Origin: Chitinophaga varians
GTDB taxonomy: Bacteria; Bacteroidota; Bacteroidia; Chitinophagales; Chitinophagaceae
Direction: 5' to 3'
NCBI RefSeq assembly: GCF_014529945.1
Contig: NZ_JACVFB010000006.1
Location: forward strand, 372,001 to 436,000
DNA length: 64,000 bases
Below, piece by piece: positions 46,109-56,137 of the stretch (position 1 is the stretch's first letter; every line of letters starts with the position of its first letter). Under the pieces are notes generated by a model that saw only the letters and a list, made by a program, of their open reading frames with translations, made no database searches and was not told where the DNA came from. The position numbers and the translations under genes were made by a program.

Positions 46109-46519
46109 ATGTTTAGCAGTATAACAACGATCAGGGTACGATACGGAGAAACGGACCAGATGGGATATCTTTATTACGGTAATTACGGCCTGTATTATGA
46201 AGTAGGCAGGGCAGAAGCCATCAGGGAACTGGGCTTCAGCTACCGTGAACTCGAAGAACAGGGGGTGATCATGCCGGTAGCGGAACTAAATGTAAAATAC
46301 CTGCGGCCGGCGTATTATGATGACCTGATAACGGTGAAGACTATATTAAAAGAGCTGCCGAAAAGTTCCCGGATACAATTTCACAGTGAGCTGTATAACG
46401 AGAAAGGGGAGTTGCTCAATGTAGGCGTGACCACCCTGGTGTTCTTAGATGTGAAAACCAAACAAAAAGCAGGCCTGCCGGAAGCATTGAAAGAACGGCT
46501 GGAACCATTTTTTAAATAG
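46109..46519 (+). CDS. acyl-CoA thioesterase (4HBT, YbgC-like)
   Basis: 136 residues of the hotdog fold. RVRYGETDQMGYLYYGNYGL holds the catalytic Asp, and VGRAEAIRELGFSYRELEEQ is the family helix; VAELNVKYLRPAYYDDL follows. It hydrolyses short or medium acyl-CoA in the cytosol. Confidence 0.92.
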   Translation: MFSSITTIRVRYGETDQMGYLYYGNYGLYYEVGRAEAIRELGFSYRELEEQGVIMPVAELNVKYLRPAYYDDLITVKTILKELPKSSRIQFHSELYNEKGELLNVGVTTLVFLDVKTKQKAGLPEALKERLEPFFK

Positions 46520-46521
46520 AC

Positions 46522-46608
46522 ATTACGAATTACGAATTGAGGGCTCGCTATGTGGCGATAGTGCTGCACTAATGCCTTATAATAAGCCCTCAATTCGTAA
46601 TTCGTAAT
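46522..46608. repeat. perfect 24-bp inverted repeat with ATTACGA words
   Basis: The arm at 46522-46545 (ATTACGAATTACGAATTGAG and onward) is the exact complement of 46585-46608, with a 39-base loop. It starts three bases past the thioesterase stop and ends 17 bases before cinA. Confidence 0.85.
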
Positions 46609-46625
46609 TCGTAATTTCTTCAACT

Positions 46626-47873
46626 ATGAGCAAAATAACCACCAGCATCATTACCATTGGTGATGAACTGCTGATAGGACAAACGATCGATACAAATTCT
46701 GCGTGGATGGCGCAGGAACTCAATGCGTTAGGTATCTGGGTGCACCGGCGTGTAGCCATTGGCGATGTCCGCGAAGATATCCTGGACACCCTCGCCAGAG
46801 AGGCAGAATTGTCTGATATCGTGTTGATTACCGGTGGACTGGGGCCTACGGCCGATGATATCACCAAACCCACCCTCTGTGAATATTTCCAGACCCGCCT
46901 GGTACAGGATGAAGCCACGCTGCAGCGGGTACTGCATATCTTCGAAAGCCGCGGCCTGCCGATATTGGAGCGTAATGTGGCCCAGGCCATGGTGCCGGAA
47001 TCCTGCACGGTGATTGCCAATGAAAGAGGCACCGCGCCAGGCATGTGGTTTGAAAAAGAGGGAAAGATCTATGTGTCTATGCCGGGTGTACCGCATGAAA
47101 TGAAGGGTATCATGGAGAATTATGTACTGCCACAGCTGGCTGCACATTTTAATACCCCTGCGGTGGTGCATCGCACACTGATCACCTCCGGCATGGGGGA
47201 ATCCTTTGTGGCAGAGCGGCTCACGGCTTTTGAAGCCAAACTGCCGCCACATATCAAACTGGCTTACCTTCCCAGCTACAGCCTGCTGAAGCTGCGGCTC
47301 ACCGCCTTCGGGGTGGATAAAGTGACCTCCGCGGCTGAACTGACGGTCTATTTCCATGAACTGATGGCATTACTGCCGGATATTACCGTCACCGATCAGG
47401 ACATCTCCATCGGAGAGGTGCTGGGGCAGCTGCTGAAAGAAAAAGGCAAGACTGTCGGTACCGCTGAAAGCTGTACCGGCGGACAGATCGCTACCTGGAT
47501 CACCGCTATCCCCGGTAGTTCCGCTTATTACAAAGGCAGCGCCATTACCTATGCCAATGAGATGAAAATGAAGCTGTTGGGCGTAAAAGCCGCAACCCTG
47601 CAGGCACATGGGGCCGTGAGCGAGGAAACCGTAAAGGAAATGCTGACCGGCGCCCTGCAACTGCTGGAAACAGATTATGCAATAGCCGTATCCGGTATTA
47701 TGGGCCCTGATGGCGGTACCCCCGAAAAGCCGGTCGGCACCGTATGGGTGGCCGTGGGCAGCCGCGAGAAAATGACGACCATCAAATATCACCTGCGGTA
47801 CGACCGGGAACGGAATACCCAGATGACCGCCGTTTATGCGATGAATGAGCTACGTAAGCTCATTTTGGAATAA
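46626..47873 (+). CDS. cinA: CinA-like nicotinamide-nucleotide deamidase
   Basis: 415 residues with both CinA domains: the N-terminal MoCF-type fold (IITIGDELLIGQTIDTNSAW, TGGLGPTADDITK, GTAPGMWFEKEGK) and the C-terminal amidase (GTAESCTGGQIATWITAIPG, YYKGSAITYANEMKMKLLGV, GIMGPDGGTPEKPVGTVWV). The amidase converts nicotinamide mononucleotide to nicotinate mononucleotide in NAD salvage; a role linked to competence is known in some bacteria. Confidence 0.94.
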   Translation: MSKITTSIITIGDELLIGQTIDTNSAWMAQELNALGIWVHRRVAIGDVREDILDTLAREAELSDIVLITGGLGPTADDITKPTLCEYFQTRLVQDEATLQRVLHIFESRGLPILERNVAQAMVPESCTVIANERGTAPGMWFEKEGKIYVSMPGVPHEMKGIMENYVLPQLAAHFNTPAVVHRTLITSGMGESFVAERLTAFEAKLPPHIKLAYLPSYSLLKLRLTAFGVDKVTSAAELTVYFHELMALLPDITVTDQDISIGEVLGQLLKEKGKTVGTAESCTGGQIATWITAIPGSSAYYKGSAITYANEMKMKLLGVKAATLQAHGAVSEETVKEMLTGALQLLETDYAIAVSGIMGPDGGTPEKPVGTVWVAVGSREKMTTIKYHLRYDRERNTQMTAVYAMNELRKLILE

Positions 47874-47889
47874 GCCGCAGGGCTGACTG

Positions 47890-47918
47890 ATTGAATTGAG
47901 ACAATTCCCTTATTTTTG
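47890..47918 (+). promoter_or_regulatory. promoter of the E2 gene
   Basis: ATTG at 47890-47893 and TATTTTTG at 47911-47918 are separated by 17 bases and match the Bacteroidota -33/-7 pattern (TTTG, TAnnTTTG). The ATG is 26 bases further. Confidence 0.55.
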
Positions 47919-47944
47919 TCCACACTAAAGCTAAAAACAATCTT

Positions 47945-49282
47945 ATGGCCATTGTAGAATTGGTAATGCCAAAAATGGGAGAAAGCATCATGGAAGCCAC
48001 CATTTTGCGTTGGCATAAAAAGACGGGTGATCACGTTAAAGTGGATGAAACCGTGTTGGAAATTGCTACGGATAAAGTGGATAGTGAAGTCCCCTCGATT
48101 GATGAAGGGGTGATCACCGAAGTACTCTTCAAGGAAAATGATGTAGTACCGGTAGGCACTGTGATAGCACGTATCAATACCAATGCCGATGCAGCGGTCA
48201 ATACTGCACCTGTACCTGAAACACCGGTAGTGGCTTCTGAACCGAAGTTTACCGCTGCTGCTGTACCTTCTGCTGCCCCTGCTGCAGCTCCTGCCTCCGC
48301 ACCTGCTGCCGGTGGCGCCAGATTCTATTCCCCGCTCGTGCTCACCATTGCACAACAGGAAGGCGTTAGCTTCGCCGACCTGGAAAGGATTCCCGGTTCC
48401 GGCAGCGATGGCCGCGTAACGAAAAAGGATATCCTGCAATATGTGGCCGACCGTAAGGAAGGTAAAGTAATCCCCGACGTAACACCCGTTGTGGAAACCG
48501 CTGCGGCTCCTGCCACTGTAGTGAGCACTCCGCCGGCAGTAACCACCACCGTTGCTTCTCCTACCTATAACGGCAATGTGGAAATTGTGGAAATGGACCG
48601 CATGCGCAAGCTGATCGCCAATCACATGGTGATGAGCAAACAAACCAGTCCCCACGTGACCAGCTTCGCTGAAGCCGATGTGACCAATATGGTGAAATGG
48701 CGCGATCGCATGAAAGGTGAATTTGAAAAGAGAGAAGGCGAAAAACTCACATTCACGCCGCTGTTCGTTGAAGCCATCGTGAAATGTATCAAACGTTTCC
48801 CGCTGATCAACTGCTCCCTCGACGGCGACAAAATCATTATCAAAAAAGATATCAATATCGGTATGGCCACCGCCTTACCTTCCGGCAACCTGATCGTGCC
48901 TGTGATTAAAAACGCGGACACGCTCAATCTGACTGGCCTCAGCAAACAGGTGAATGGCCTGGCCAATGCTGCCCGTCAGAATAAACTGAAACCGGAAGAT
49001 ACACAGTCCGGTACCTTTACCCTTACCAACGTAGGTACTTTCGGCAGCCTGATGGGAACTCCCATCATCAACCAGCCGCAGGTAGCTATCCTGGCTGTGG
49101 GCGCTATCAAAAAACGCCCCGTGGTAGTGGAAACCGAACAGGGTGATTCTATCGCTATCCGCCACATGATGTACCTGTCCATGTCTTACGATCACCGTAT
49201 CGTGGATGGCTCTCTGGGCGCTACTTTCCTGACCGCCGTGGCGCAGGAACTCGAAAACTTCGACCCGAAAAGGGCGATATAA
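47945..49282 (+). CDS. 2-oxoacid dehydrogenase E2 component (dihydrolipoamide acyltransferase)
   Basis: 445 residues. A lipoyl domain (1-76) has the lipoylated Lys44 in EIATDKVDSEVPS; an Ala/Pro-rich linker leads to an E3-binding domain (about 125-165, LERIPGSGSDGRVTKKDIL); the catalytic core has SMSYDHRIVDGSLGATFL with the His/Asp active site. Whether it serves pyruvate, 2-oxoglutarate or branched-chain 2-oxoacids cannot be settled from this gene alone; no E1 or E3 gene is adjacent. It has its own promoter and terminator. Confidence 0.93.
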   Translation: MAIVELVMPKMGESIMEATILRWHKKTGDHVKVDETVLEIATDKVDSEVPSIDEGVITEVLFKENDVVPVGTVIARINTNADAAVNTAPVPETPVVASEPKFTAAAVPSAAPAAAPASAPAAGGARFYSPLVLTIAQQEGVSFADLERIPGSGSDGRVTKKDILQYVADRKEGKVIPDVTPVVETAAAPATVVSTPPAVTTTVASPTYNGNVEIVEMDRMRKLIANHMVMSKQTSPHVTSFAEADVTNMVKWRDRMKGEFEKREGEKLTFTPLFVEAIVKCIKRFPLINCSLDGDKIIIKKDINIGMATALPSGNLIVPVIKNADTLNLTGLSKQVNGLANAARQNKLKPEDTQSGTFTLTNVGTFGSLMGTPIINQPQVAILAVGAIKKRPVVVETEQGDSIAIRHMMYLSMSYDHRIVDGSLGATFLTAVAQELENFDPKRAI

Positions 49283-49365
49283 TCATTGGGCTATTTGATC
49301 ATCTGGGTATTTGATTATTACGATCGCCAGGATCAGTAAATAACAGGATAAACCTATCAGAAAAT

Positions 49366-49405
49366 AAAAGAGAGCAAAAGTCAACTCAGACTTTTGCTCT
49401 CTTTT
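49366..49405 (+). terminator. terminator behind the E2 gene
   Basis: A perfect 17-bp stem (49366-49382 with 49389-49405) around AACTCA; the 3' arm ends in CTCTCTTTTT. Confidence 0.85.
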
Positions 49406-49473
49406 TATGAAGGGACCGCATCAACAGCTAAATCCAATAATCCAATAACCAAATAAAAAAATGGCTAAATAAA

Positions 49474-49499
49474 AAGAGGCGCCGTTGAAAGCGCCTCTT
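49474..49499 (-). terminator. terminator behind the RRM gene
   Basis: On the minus strand AAGAGGCGC pairs with GCGCCTCTT, followed by TTTATTTAG. It lies 27 bases past the stop. Confidence 0.8.
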
Positions 49500-49525
49500 C
49501 AATTCCTTTGTGCCCGAATAAGGGA

Positions 49526-49843
49526 TTAGTAACGACGGTCGCGGGAGCCATATCCTCCTCCGCCACCACGATTACCACCACCTTTGAAATTATTATTCGG
49601 CTGTTTAGGTCTTGCTTCGTTTACCATTAATTGCTTGCCTTCTATCTCGCTGCCGTTTAAACTATCCATAGCCTTGGCTCCTTCTTCCTGATTAGGCATT
49701 TCCACAAAACCGAAACCACGAGAGCGGCCTGTTTCATGGTCTTTGATAACCTTAGCGGAGGTAACCTCTCCATAATCGCTGAAAATCTGATGGAGATCCT
49801 CATCGGTCAACCTATAGTGCAGGTTGGCTACGTAAATGTTCAT
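49526..49843 (-). CDS. RRM-domain RNA-binding protein
   Basis: 105 residues. One RNA recognition motif with RNP2 IYVANL (3-8) and RNP1 RSRGFGFVEM (about 41-50), then a short Gly/Arg/Asn tail (NNFKGGGNRGGGGGYGSRD). Such proteins are abundant in Bacteroidota and cyanobacteria and are often cold-induced RNA chaperones. The A/T-rich leader upstream could hold cold-response signals, but none is identified. Confidence 0.93.
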   Translation of the reverse strand: MNIYVANLHYRLTDEDLHQIFSDYGEVTSAKVIKDHETGRSRGFGFVEMPNQEEGAKAMDSLNGSEIEGKQLMVNEARPKQPNNNFKGGGNRGGGGGYGSRDRRY

Positions 49844-50150
49844 GATAACTGAAATTAAAAAAATGAAAAATAATATACTGAAGTTATGAAATAAACATCA
49901 ATAAAGTGGTGAAGGTTAAAAAATATTTCCGGCGAGTGTTATCCCGTTGCTGCCCAATCACCTTGAAACCCTTTACAGACAACAGTATACGGCATTTCAA
50001 TTTTGCTGAAATAGTTTGTGATTTATCATATAATATCGTTATTTATTGTTTTTATTTTGCATATGAATGGGGCGGTAAATCATGTTTACAACCCCATTCC
50101 TGCCGGTCATTTTAGTTGACCTGACTGCGGTTTTACCGCTTTGTATCCTT

Positions 50151-52437
50151 TTATTCTGTTTTGATCAGCGGCAGATTGCTTTGATGTACACCGTCAGATA
50201 TCTGCAGGTAGTAAACATCTTTGGGTAAATGACTCACGCGGATAGTGGCCGTTTTCACGCCGGAGGGATACTGATAAAACCCTTTGCGGTTCCCCATTTT
50301 GTCCAGTACCAGAATTTGCCGGATAGTTTCAATCTGTTGCTGCTCTTTATGGCCTGTTTTGGCCGGCGGCTTCGTGGTTTTGGTATCTTTCGCCCGCTGC
50401 GGTACCGGCAATAAATTGACGGTGACGGTAGTGGTAGCAGGATTGGGATACAGTGTCACGTTGGTGACATTCGCGGAAGACAAGGCGGTGAAAGAGGCGC
50501 AGGGGATGTCTGTACCCCTCTTGGGAGACAAGCCACATGGCGTCTTGGCCTGTACTGTCAACATTCTCTCCCCGTTATATAAACCGCCAGGTCCGCAGAT
50601 AGAACTAGGACCAGTAGTTACATCGTATAAATAATCGTCAATGTACCAGTAATAGGCACTTGCACTGGGTACGGGCGTAACGGACACGTCAAAGTAGTCT
50701 CCCGCGCCACCACAATGTGCCCAGCTAAATTGAGGCGACCATTGAACGGGGCTGTATAAATAGCTGAAAAGAAAGCTGCTGGTTCCCGTTGAATAGGTAC
50801 CAAAATTTGCTTTTACACTGAGTGTAGCGTAGCAGCCATCCAGTATATTCGGAAAACTTAGACTAATGGTGGTGGCCGTAGTGGTGTAGGTCTGTTGACT
50901 ATTGGCGGTGAAAATCACATCGGCGCCATTTGACCCTCCTGTTACAGTGTAGGTATAGCCGGTCGCGAATGCAATCGGATTAATACTGAAACTGGCCGTA
51001 TTATTACCGCAAAGTACATTGGGGTTGGAGCTTGAGAACGTAGGAGTTACGTTTGTGGCCAACGTCTGCTGCAATGCCTGAAAAGCATTGATCCGCCCAT
51101 TGCCCAATTCATTGCTGACACCATTGGTGTAGGTATATCCGCCTACTTTGTCGGCAGAGCCGGTGATGATGTTGAATACCTGTTGTTGCGTCAGATTAGG
51201 GTTGACAGACAGGATGAGCGCAGCAAGGCCGGACACCTGCGGACAGGCGGCTGACGTGCCGCCAAACCGGCCGGTGTAGGCATTGAAATTAGTACCTGAA
51301 GAAGGAAGTTGTTCGCCGGTAGCCGGTGGATGTGGAATATTAGGGTCCGCAGGCCATGGATTATATCCGGTGTTGCCGGGAATATCGATACTCCATACTT
51401 CCAGTGTTTCATTGAAGTTTTGTTGCGGATAAGCCCGATGAGACGGAGCCACTACATCAATAATCTGATTATTTCCGCTACCGGGATTAGAAGAGGGGCT
51501 GTAATCCGACTGCCGGTCGAATCTGTCAGACGCGCCTACGGTCAGTACGCCAGGAATATTCACGTTGCCGGGAAAATTCACTGTTCCGTTATTGCTGGCG
51601 CTATGCCAGGCGGTATTGCCGGCAGAGAAAACAACAACCGAGCCTTTGCCGCCGCGGCCATAAGTAGTGGCATTTTGGATGGCCGATACAATGACAGGAA
51701 AAAGGTTGGGGTCGGAGGAGTTATATCCCCAGCTGTTAGATAAAACAGCTGCTCCGTTCTGATACGCGAATGTCAGGGCGTCTGCAAGACGGTTGGCGGA
51801 GATGCTGCTGCTACCGCTGCTAAAGATGCGTATCGGCATAATCCTGCACAACGGCGCCAGCCCGCTGATGCCCTCATTGTTGTCCTGTGTGGCTGCAATC
51901 AGGCCTGCGCAGGAATTGCCATGGTCCATATCGCCGGTGGGAGATGGGTTGTTACACGCTTACACGGTACGCTTTATTGAGACTGTCGATATAAGCGGGC
52001 CGTACACCTTCCCGAAACTGTACAATAAACTCGTCTGTCAGTCCCAGTTCATCTTTTTCATCAACAATATATACCGGATGCGTAGCCACCACATCCGGTT
52101 GTTTGCCAAGGACCTCGGCCAAACCGGCTGCTCCGTTTTTATCAGACAGGTCCATGATGACGGTGCGGTCATCCACCCATTCCTCCCGGAAGCCGCCAGC
52201 CACTTGTTTTAGCTGCGACAGGGCGGCTTGCCTGCTTATATTTTCCCGATAGCGGACGACCACTTTACCGGGATGAATTTTTAACATTTTTTTCGTGGAA
52301 AAGGTATAGTAGAAAACTGGTTTGGCCACCTGCTTAAACGATAGCATGCCAAGGATAACAAAGATGGCCAGCAGACTGACGGCTAGAATTTTTTTCATGT
52401 GGAGGGTTTTAATTTGAGGAAATGATTGAAAAGGCAT
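50151..52437 (-). pseudogene. S8 (subtilisin) peptidase with T9SS domain, broken by an internal deletion
   Basis: The 5' part (52437 or 52398 to 51952, MKKILAVSLLAIFVILGMLS) encodes a signal sequence and a propeptide-like region, ending TDEFIVQFREGVRPAYIDS then LNKAYRVSV-stop. The 3' part continues in another frame at ACNNPSPTGDMDHGNSCAGL, the S8 His motif, then SNSWGYNSS and GTSAACPQVSGLAALIL, the Ser motif, plus a beta domain and a T9SS type-A sorting domain at the end (LYPNPATTTVTVNLLPV). The region with the catalytic Asp, normally between propeptide and His motif, is missing, roughly 100-150 residues. A short TTACACG-C-TTACACG duplication marks the junction (51952-51966). The protein is therefore not an active peptidase. 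Confidence 0.82.
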
Positions 52438-52836
52438 GACGGCCCCGCAACCGTAGTTAGGTTATGCTACAGGCAGGAAACACCATCAGTATGGAACATA
52501 TTATTACATCAGCGGGAAATGGATTTTCTTCGTTTCATATGCTATAGGATTGATTATTGTCGCATCGAAGAATGCAGGATAAACACCTCGATTCGCGTTG
52601 GCAAATAATCAGGCCGTAGGTAACAGGCTAACCACCAGAAAGCGTTTTTTAACAAGACAGGACCACTTAGTACGGGATGATCATTTCGGTCATAAAAGTT
52701 AACAAAGTTTATTGAGATATAAAAGCGGATTTCCATACTTGTAAAGAATAATAGGTAGGGTAAAAATGCTCCTTCCCACCCGTGTTTTGTCCCCTTTTTT
52801 TCGTAAATTAATAGTAAGCCATTAAATTCATTTTTT
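52438..52836. other. intergenic stretch, nothing recognised
   Basis: About 400 bases between the broken S8 gene and the conserved hypothetical gene; short frames only, no hairpin with T-run. Confidence 0.5.
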
Positions 52837-53553
52837 ATGGGAACGCTGAGCGAAACCTGGTTTGCGGACGGGTACATTGATTTTGAGCTGAAGAAATACA
52901 CCTTGTTATCTTACCTGCAGGACATCCACCGTGCCTTTAATCAAAACAAGCTGTATCCCCAGCTGGCCGATATTATCTTTCATTTTAACAACCTTCGGGC
53001 TTTCCGGGAAAACAAGCAACTGATGGAACAACAGTTCCCGAAACGGTTGACCGGCATTGACCTGGAGAAGCTGATGCTGCTGTATGAAAAAGTAAGCGCA
53101 GATGATGAACTGATGCAGGAGCTGGAAGAAATCATCGGATATGCGCTGTCTGCCATGAACGATACGATCCGCGACGGAACGGAGATCTATGAGTTTGTGC
53201 AGGACAAGCTGCGGATTTCACCGGTGGGACTGGTGCCGCTGGAAAACACATCGGGCTACCTGCTGCTGTGCGACGGACGTTACAGCGATACGCTGGTATA
53301 TAGCTACCATCTGACCATTTTTGAACGGCATGATGAACAGTACCGGGGTATCCGCACAGAATACCTCGAAGCCTACAGAAAAGACCTGATACATACCTGT
53401 GAACATATCAAAACCATCCTGCTCCGGAAAAATAATCAGGCCAATCCGGCAGTATATTGTGTGGAAACGTCCCTGGTACTCCCGGTCAACGAGACCCTGC
53501 TGCCTATAGCCAAACGCAGCCTGGTGCGGTATATCGCCCTTAATGCCGCCTGA
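52837..53553 (+). CDS. conserved hypothetical protein
   Basis: 238 residues, no signal and no membrane span. Mixed helical N-terminal half (LLSYLQDIHRAFNQNKLYPQ) and beta C-terminal half (SGYLLLCDGRYSDTLVYSY, VYCVETSLVLPVNETLL). The length and even composition suggest a real cytosolic core gene of Bacteroidota, but I do not know the family function. It converges on the DUF4230 gene with zero spacing. Confidence 0.7.
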   Translation: MGTLSETWFADGYIDFELKKYTLLSYLQDIHRAFNQNKLYPQLADIIFHFNNLRAFRENKQLMEQQFPKRLTGIDLEKLMLLYEKVSADDELMQELEEIIGYALSAMNDTIRDGTEIYEFVQDKLRISPVGLVPLENTSGYLLLCDGRYSDTLVYSYHLTIFERHDEQYRGIRTEYLEAYRKDLIHTCEHIKTILLRKNNQANPAVYCVETSLVLPVNETLLPIAKRSLVRYIALNAA

Positions 53554-54177
53554 TCAGTTGAGCGGTGGGGTAGTGGCCGTAGCGGCGCCGTCAAACTGTA
53601 CCTCCAGGGTATGGTCTTTCAGGAAGGGTGCATAGTACTGCTCCATCATCTTCCGGATCTTGTCTTTGGACTGCTGTATATACAGCTGGTTGTTTTCCAG
53701 CTGGGCGCGGGAGGTCTGGTACAGTTTCTTCTGAACAGCCGTATAGGTTTCATCGTCCTGCGACAGGAACCATCCTTTGCGGTTGGCTGTTTCCATTTTG
53801 TCGACTTTCAGCTCGTAGCTCATGAGCTTAGGCACCGGCAAACGAACAATGATCTTTTTGTTGCTGACTTCTACTTTAAAATGTTTTTCGTCGATGTTCA
53901 CGCCGTATTTGGCCTGATAGGGGATAGACACCCAGACGGTGTTTTCTAGGAAGGTCTTCTTCAGATTATCGCTCCATCCGCCACTGTCTTCAATATTGCT
54001 GCGCTTGATGCTGGCCGTGCCCTGTACGTCCAGGCTGGCCAGTTCCGCGATCTCTTTTACAATGGTGCTGTTGGAGATCACCTGCTCACTGACATTGGTG
54101 GAACCAAAACGTTTGCCCAGCCAGAAAAGGAGGATGGCCAGCAGCAGAAAAGCAACAATATAGAGGATCTTTTTCAT
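53554..54177 (-). CDS. DUF4230 protein, membrane-anchored
   Basis: 207 residues. One N-terminal membrane helix (ILYIVAFLLLAILLFWLG) then the DUF4230 domain with IVKEIAELASLDVQGTASIK, VWVSIPYQAKYGVNIDE and the C-terminal MMEQYYAPFLKDHTLEVQFD. The family is widespread and lacks an established function. The orientation puts the domain outside the inner membrane. Confidence 0.85.
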   Translation of the reverse strand: MKKILYIVAFLLLAILLFWLGKRFGSTNVSEQVISNSTIVKEIAELASLDVQGTASIKRSNIEDSGGWSDNLKKTFLENTVWVSIPYQAKYGVNIDEKHFKVEVSNKKIIVRLPVPKLMSYELKVDKMETANRKGWFLSQDDETYTAVQKKLYQTSRAQLENNQLYIQQSKDKIRKMMEQYYAPFLKDHTLEVQFDGAATATTPPLN

Positions 54178-54275
54178 GAGGATGATTTGACAAAACCAGG
54201 CAATATAGTACCTGCTCCGGCTGTAAATTAATAAAAAGCCGGGAGTATGATGTGCGTTTAAGCGTTAACGTTAGA

Positions 54276-54779
54276 TTACCGGGTAAGGCTGTCGATTAAC
54301 GCAGCATGTTGCGGATAGGCAGCCTGTAAGGTGGTTTTGTCTGCCAGTTCAAAATCGGCGAAGTCGAATCCCGGTGCTACGGTGCAGCCGGTGAGCGCAT
54401 AGCCGCCGGGTATTTCCACACGGGAGGCGAACCAATTGCCGGCACAGATAATCACCTGCAGGCGCTCTCCGTTTGGGATATCACGCCCCAGTTTGTGTAC
54501 CCGGAGCTGACCGCCCGGTTCAATCTCATAAATGGTCAGGGTATGGCCATCATAGAAATGCCAGATCTCGTCGGCGGCAATACGGTGAAAAGCGGAAAAC
54601 TGCCCTTCTTCCAGTAGAAAATAGATACAGGTAGACGCATTCCGGTTGCCCCCCATGCCTGCCGGCAGGGTGCTCATGTCCAGCATCCACTCTGAACGGT
54701 ACGTTTCCAGAAAAGCACCACCTTCCACATGTGGTTGTAGTTTTAGTTGGTCTCGCCAGTGGGCGGCTGAATATTGCAT
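54276..54779 (-). CDS. cupin-superfamily protein (DUF985)
   Basis: 167 residues of the Cupin_5/DUF985 type: WRDQLKLQPHVEGGAFLETY, STCIYFLLEEGQFSAFHRIA and ADEIWHFYDGHTLTIYEIEP, ending with GCTVAPGFDFADFELADK. These are small beta-barrel proteins, some resembling sugar epimerases; the substrate is unknown. Confidence 0.9.
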   Translation of the reverse strand: MQYSAAHWRDQLKLQPHVEGGAFLETYRSEWMLDMSTLPAGMGGNRNASTCIYFLLEEGQFSAFHRIAADEIWHFYDGHTLTIYEIEPGGQLRVHKLGRDIPNGERLQVIICAGNWFASRVEIPGGYALTGCTVAPGFDFADFELADKTTLQAAYPQHAALIDSLTR

Positions 54780-54827
54780 ATAGCACCAGATTGTTGGGGT
54801 AATATAATGAAAGGAATAGTAATCGGA

Positions 54828-55280
54828 CTATTTCGTATATATATTCGGGTTATGAAGCTGCATAAATTTCTCCGGATTGGGTACTTCCGTGAAGCCAAAC
54901 TGCCGGTATAATTCGTGTGCATCCTGTGTTACCAGCAGCCATCTCCGCAGGGTTTGCAGCTCCGGGTGGTCCAAAATGGCGCGCATCAGCATTTTGGAAA
55001 GGCCCTTGCCCCGGTAGTCGGGTATCACAAACACATCGGCCAGATAGGCAAAAGAAGCCAGGTCAGTAATCAGCCTGGCAAAACCTATCTGCCGGTCGCG
55101 GTAGTATAACCCGAAACATAAAGAACCTGCCAGTGTTCTTTCCACAACACTGACAGGAATATCTTTTGCCCAGTATGATTCTTGGGCCAGAAAATGGTGT
55201 ATAACACTGATATCCAGCCTTGATTTGTCAGTAGAAACAGTATAATCTCCGTCTTTAACGAGGTAAATCGTAGTTGTCAT
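54828..55280 (-). CDS. GNAT family N-acetyltransferase
   Basis: 150 residues with a GNAT core: FGLYYRDRQIGFARLITD, LADVFVIPDYRGKGLSKMLM (acetyl-CoA turn YRGKGL), WLLVTQDAHELYRQFGFTE. The start at ATG 55280 (MTTTIYLVKDGD) was taken; 55292 is in frame too. The acyl acceptor is unknown. Confidence 0.86.
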   Translation of the reverse strand: MTTTIYLVKDGDYTVSTDKSRLDISVIHHFLAQESYWAKDIPVSVVERTLAGSLCFGLYYRDRQIGFARLITDLASFAYLADVFVIPDYRGKGLSKMLMRAILDHPELQTLRRWLLVTQDAHELYRQFGFTEVPNPEKFMQLHNPNIYTK

Positions 55281-55321
55281 AGTTAGTAACATTGAGCGTT
55301 ACTAAAAATAGACAATTTTTT

Positions 55322-56137
55322 CTAACTCGCCACCGCTACCGGTTGCATAGACGGGGACGGCATATGGGCTATCGTTGCCGGCATATTATACCAGGAAGGC
55401 ATCTCGCCGTTGAACTGCAAATGGTCCTGGATAAACATGGCCAGATTGTAATAGGCGGTGGCCGGCATCTGCGCGATATCTGTTTGCTGCAGCGCATTCC
55501 GGAAACGGACCATGCGGGCAAACAACTGCGGCGGCATGCCTATCACCCGGTTGAACAACCGCTCCAGCGTGGGGCGGGACAGCTGAAACGCTTTCGCCAG
55601 TTCTTCCACACTCACATTACCCTGGCGGGCCAGCAGGTAATCTGCCATCTCGTCGGCCTGCTTCAGGCAGGGCGCATCACATTGTAATATCTGCCCGATG
55701 GTCTGATTCAGCAAAGCGGTGATCTCCTGCGGGTCGCGGAGCGTCTGCAGGTGATGGCCCAGCTGTGACCATACCGGATTTTCATGCAGGTCCAGGTTGC
55801 GGTAGTAATTGGTGAAGGACTGCCCGTCGATGCCCAGCATACGATAACAACCGTAGGCATTCAGTTGCACGATCACCATCCTCACCGGACCGCTTACCTG
55901 CAGCTGACATGCATTGGTAAAATGACCGGTCACGGCATGACGCGGCAGGGTGAAGGCTGCATGGGCTGCCGGCGTTATCACAGCCGTTCCTTCCGGAATA
56001 AATACCATGTACTGGTCGCCCAGCGTGAATAAATGCTGCGGTAACTGGATCGGGCCGCGGGAATCATCTTCCCAGTAATAAAACTGTTTGACGAATGGAC
56101 GTAATGCATCTCCGGGTTGGCAGATATGGAAGTTCAT
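55322..56137 (-). CDS. AraC family transcriptional regulator
   Basis: 271 residues with a DUF6597-like N-terminal domain (RPFVKQFYYWEDDSRGPIQL) and AraC helix-turn-helix units (VEELAKAFQLSRPTLERLFN, then GMPPQLFARMVRFRNALQQ). The second HTH unit is less regular than in the gene at 8818. Ligand and targets are unknown. Confidence 0.85.
   Translation of the reverse strand: MNFHICQPGDALRPFVKQFYYWEDDSRGPIQLPQHLFTLGDQYMVFIPEGTAVITPAAHAAFTLPRHAVTGHFTNACQLQVSGPVRMVIVQLNAYGCYRMLGIDGQSFTNYYRNLDLHENPVWSQLGHHLQTLRDPQEITALLNQTIGQILQCDAPCLKQADEMADYLLARQGNVSVEELAKAFQLSRPTLERLFNRVIGMPPQLFARMVRFRNALQQTDIAQMPATAYYNLAMFIQDHLQFNGEMPSWYNMPATIAHMPSPSMQPVAVAS

Noticed and set aside
46522..46608. A CRISPR-like repeat or an insertion-sequence end
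   Set aside because: It is a single inverted repeat with one loop; there are no regularly spaced direct repeats or transposase.
52554..52901. A 115-codon minus-strand frame
   Set aside because: It overlaps the start of the conserved hypothetical gene and is built from low-complexity A/T-rich sequence.
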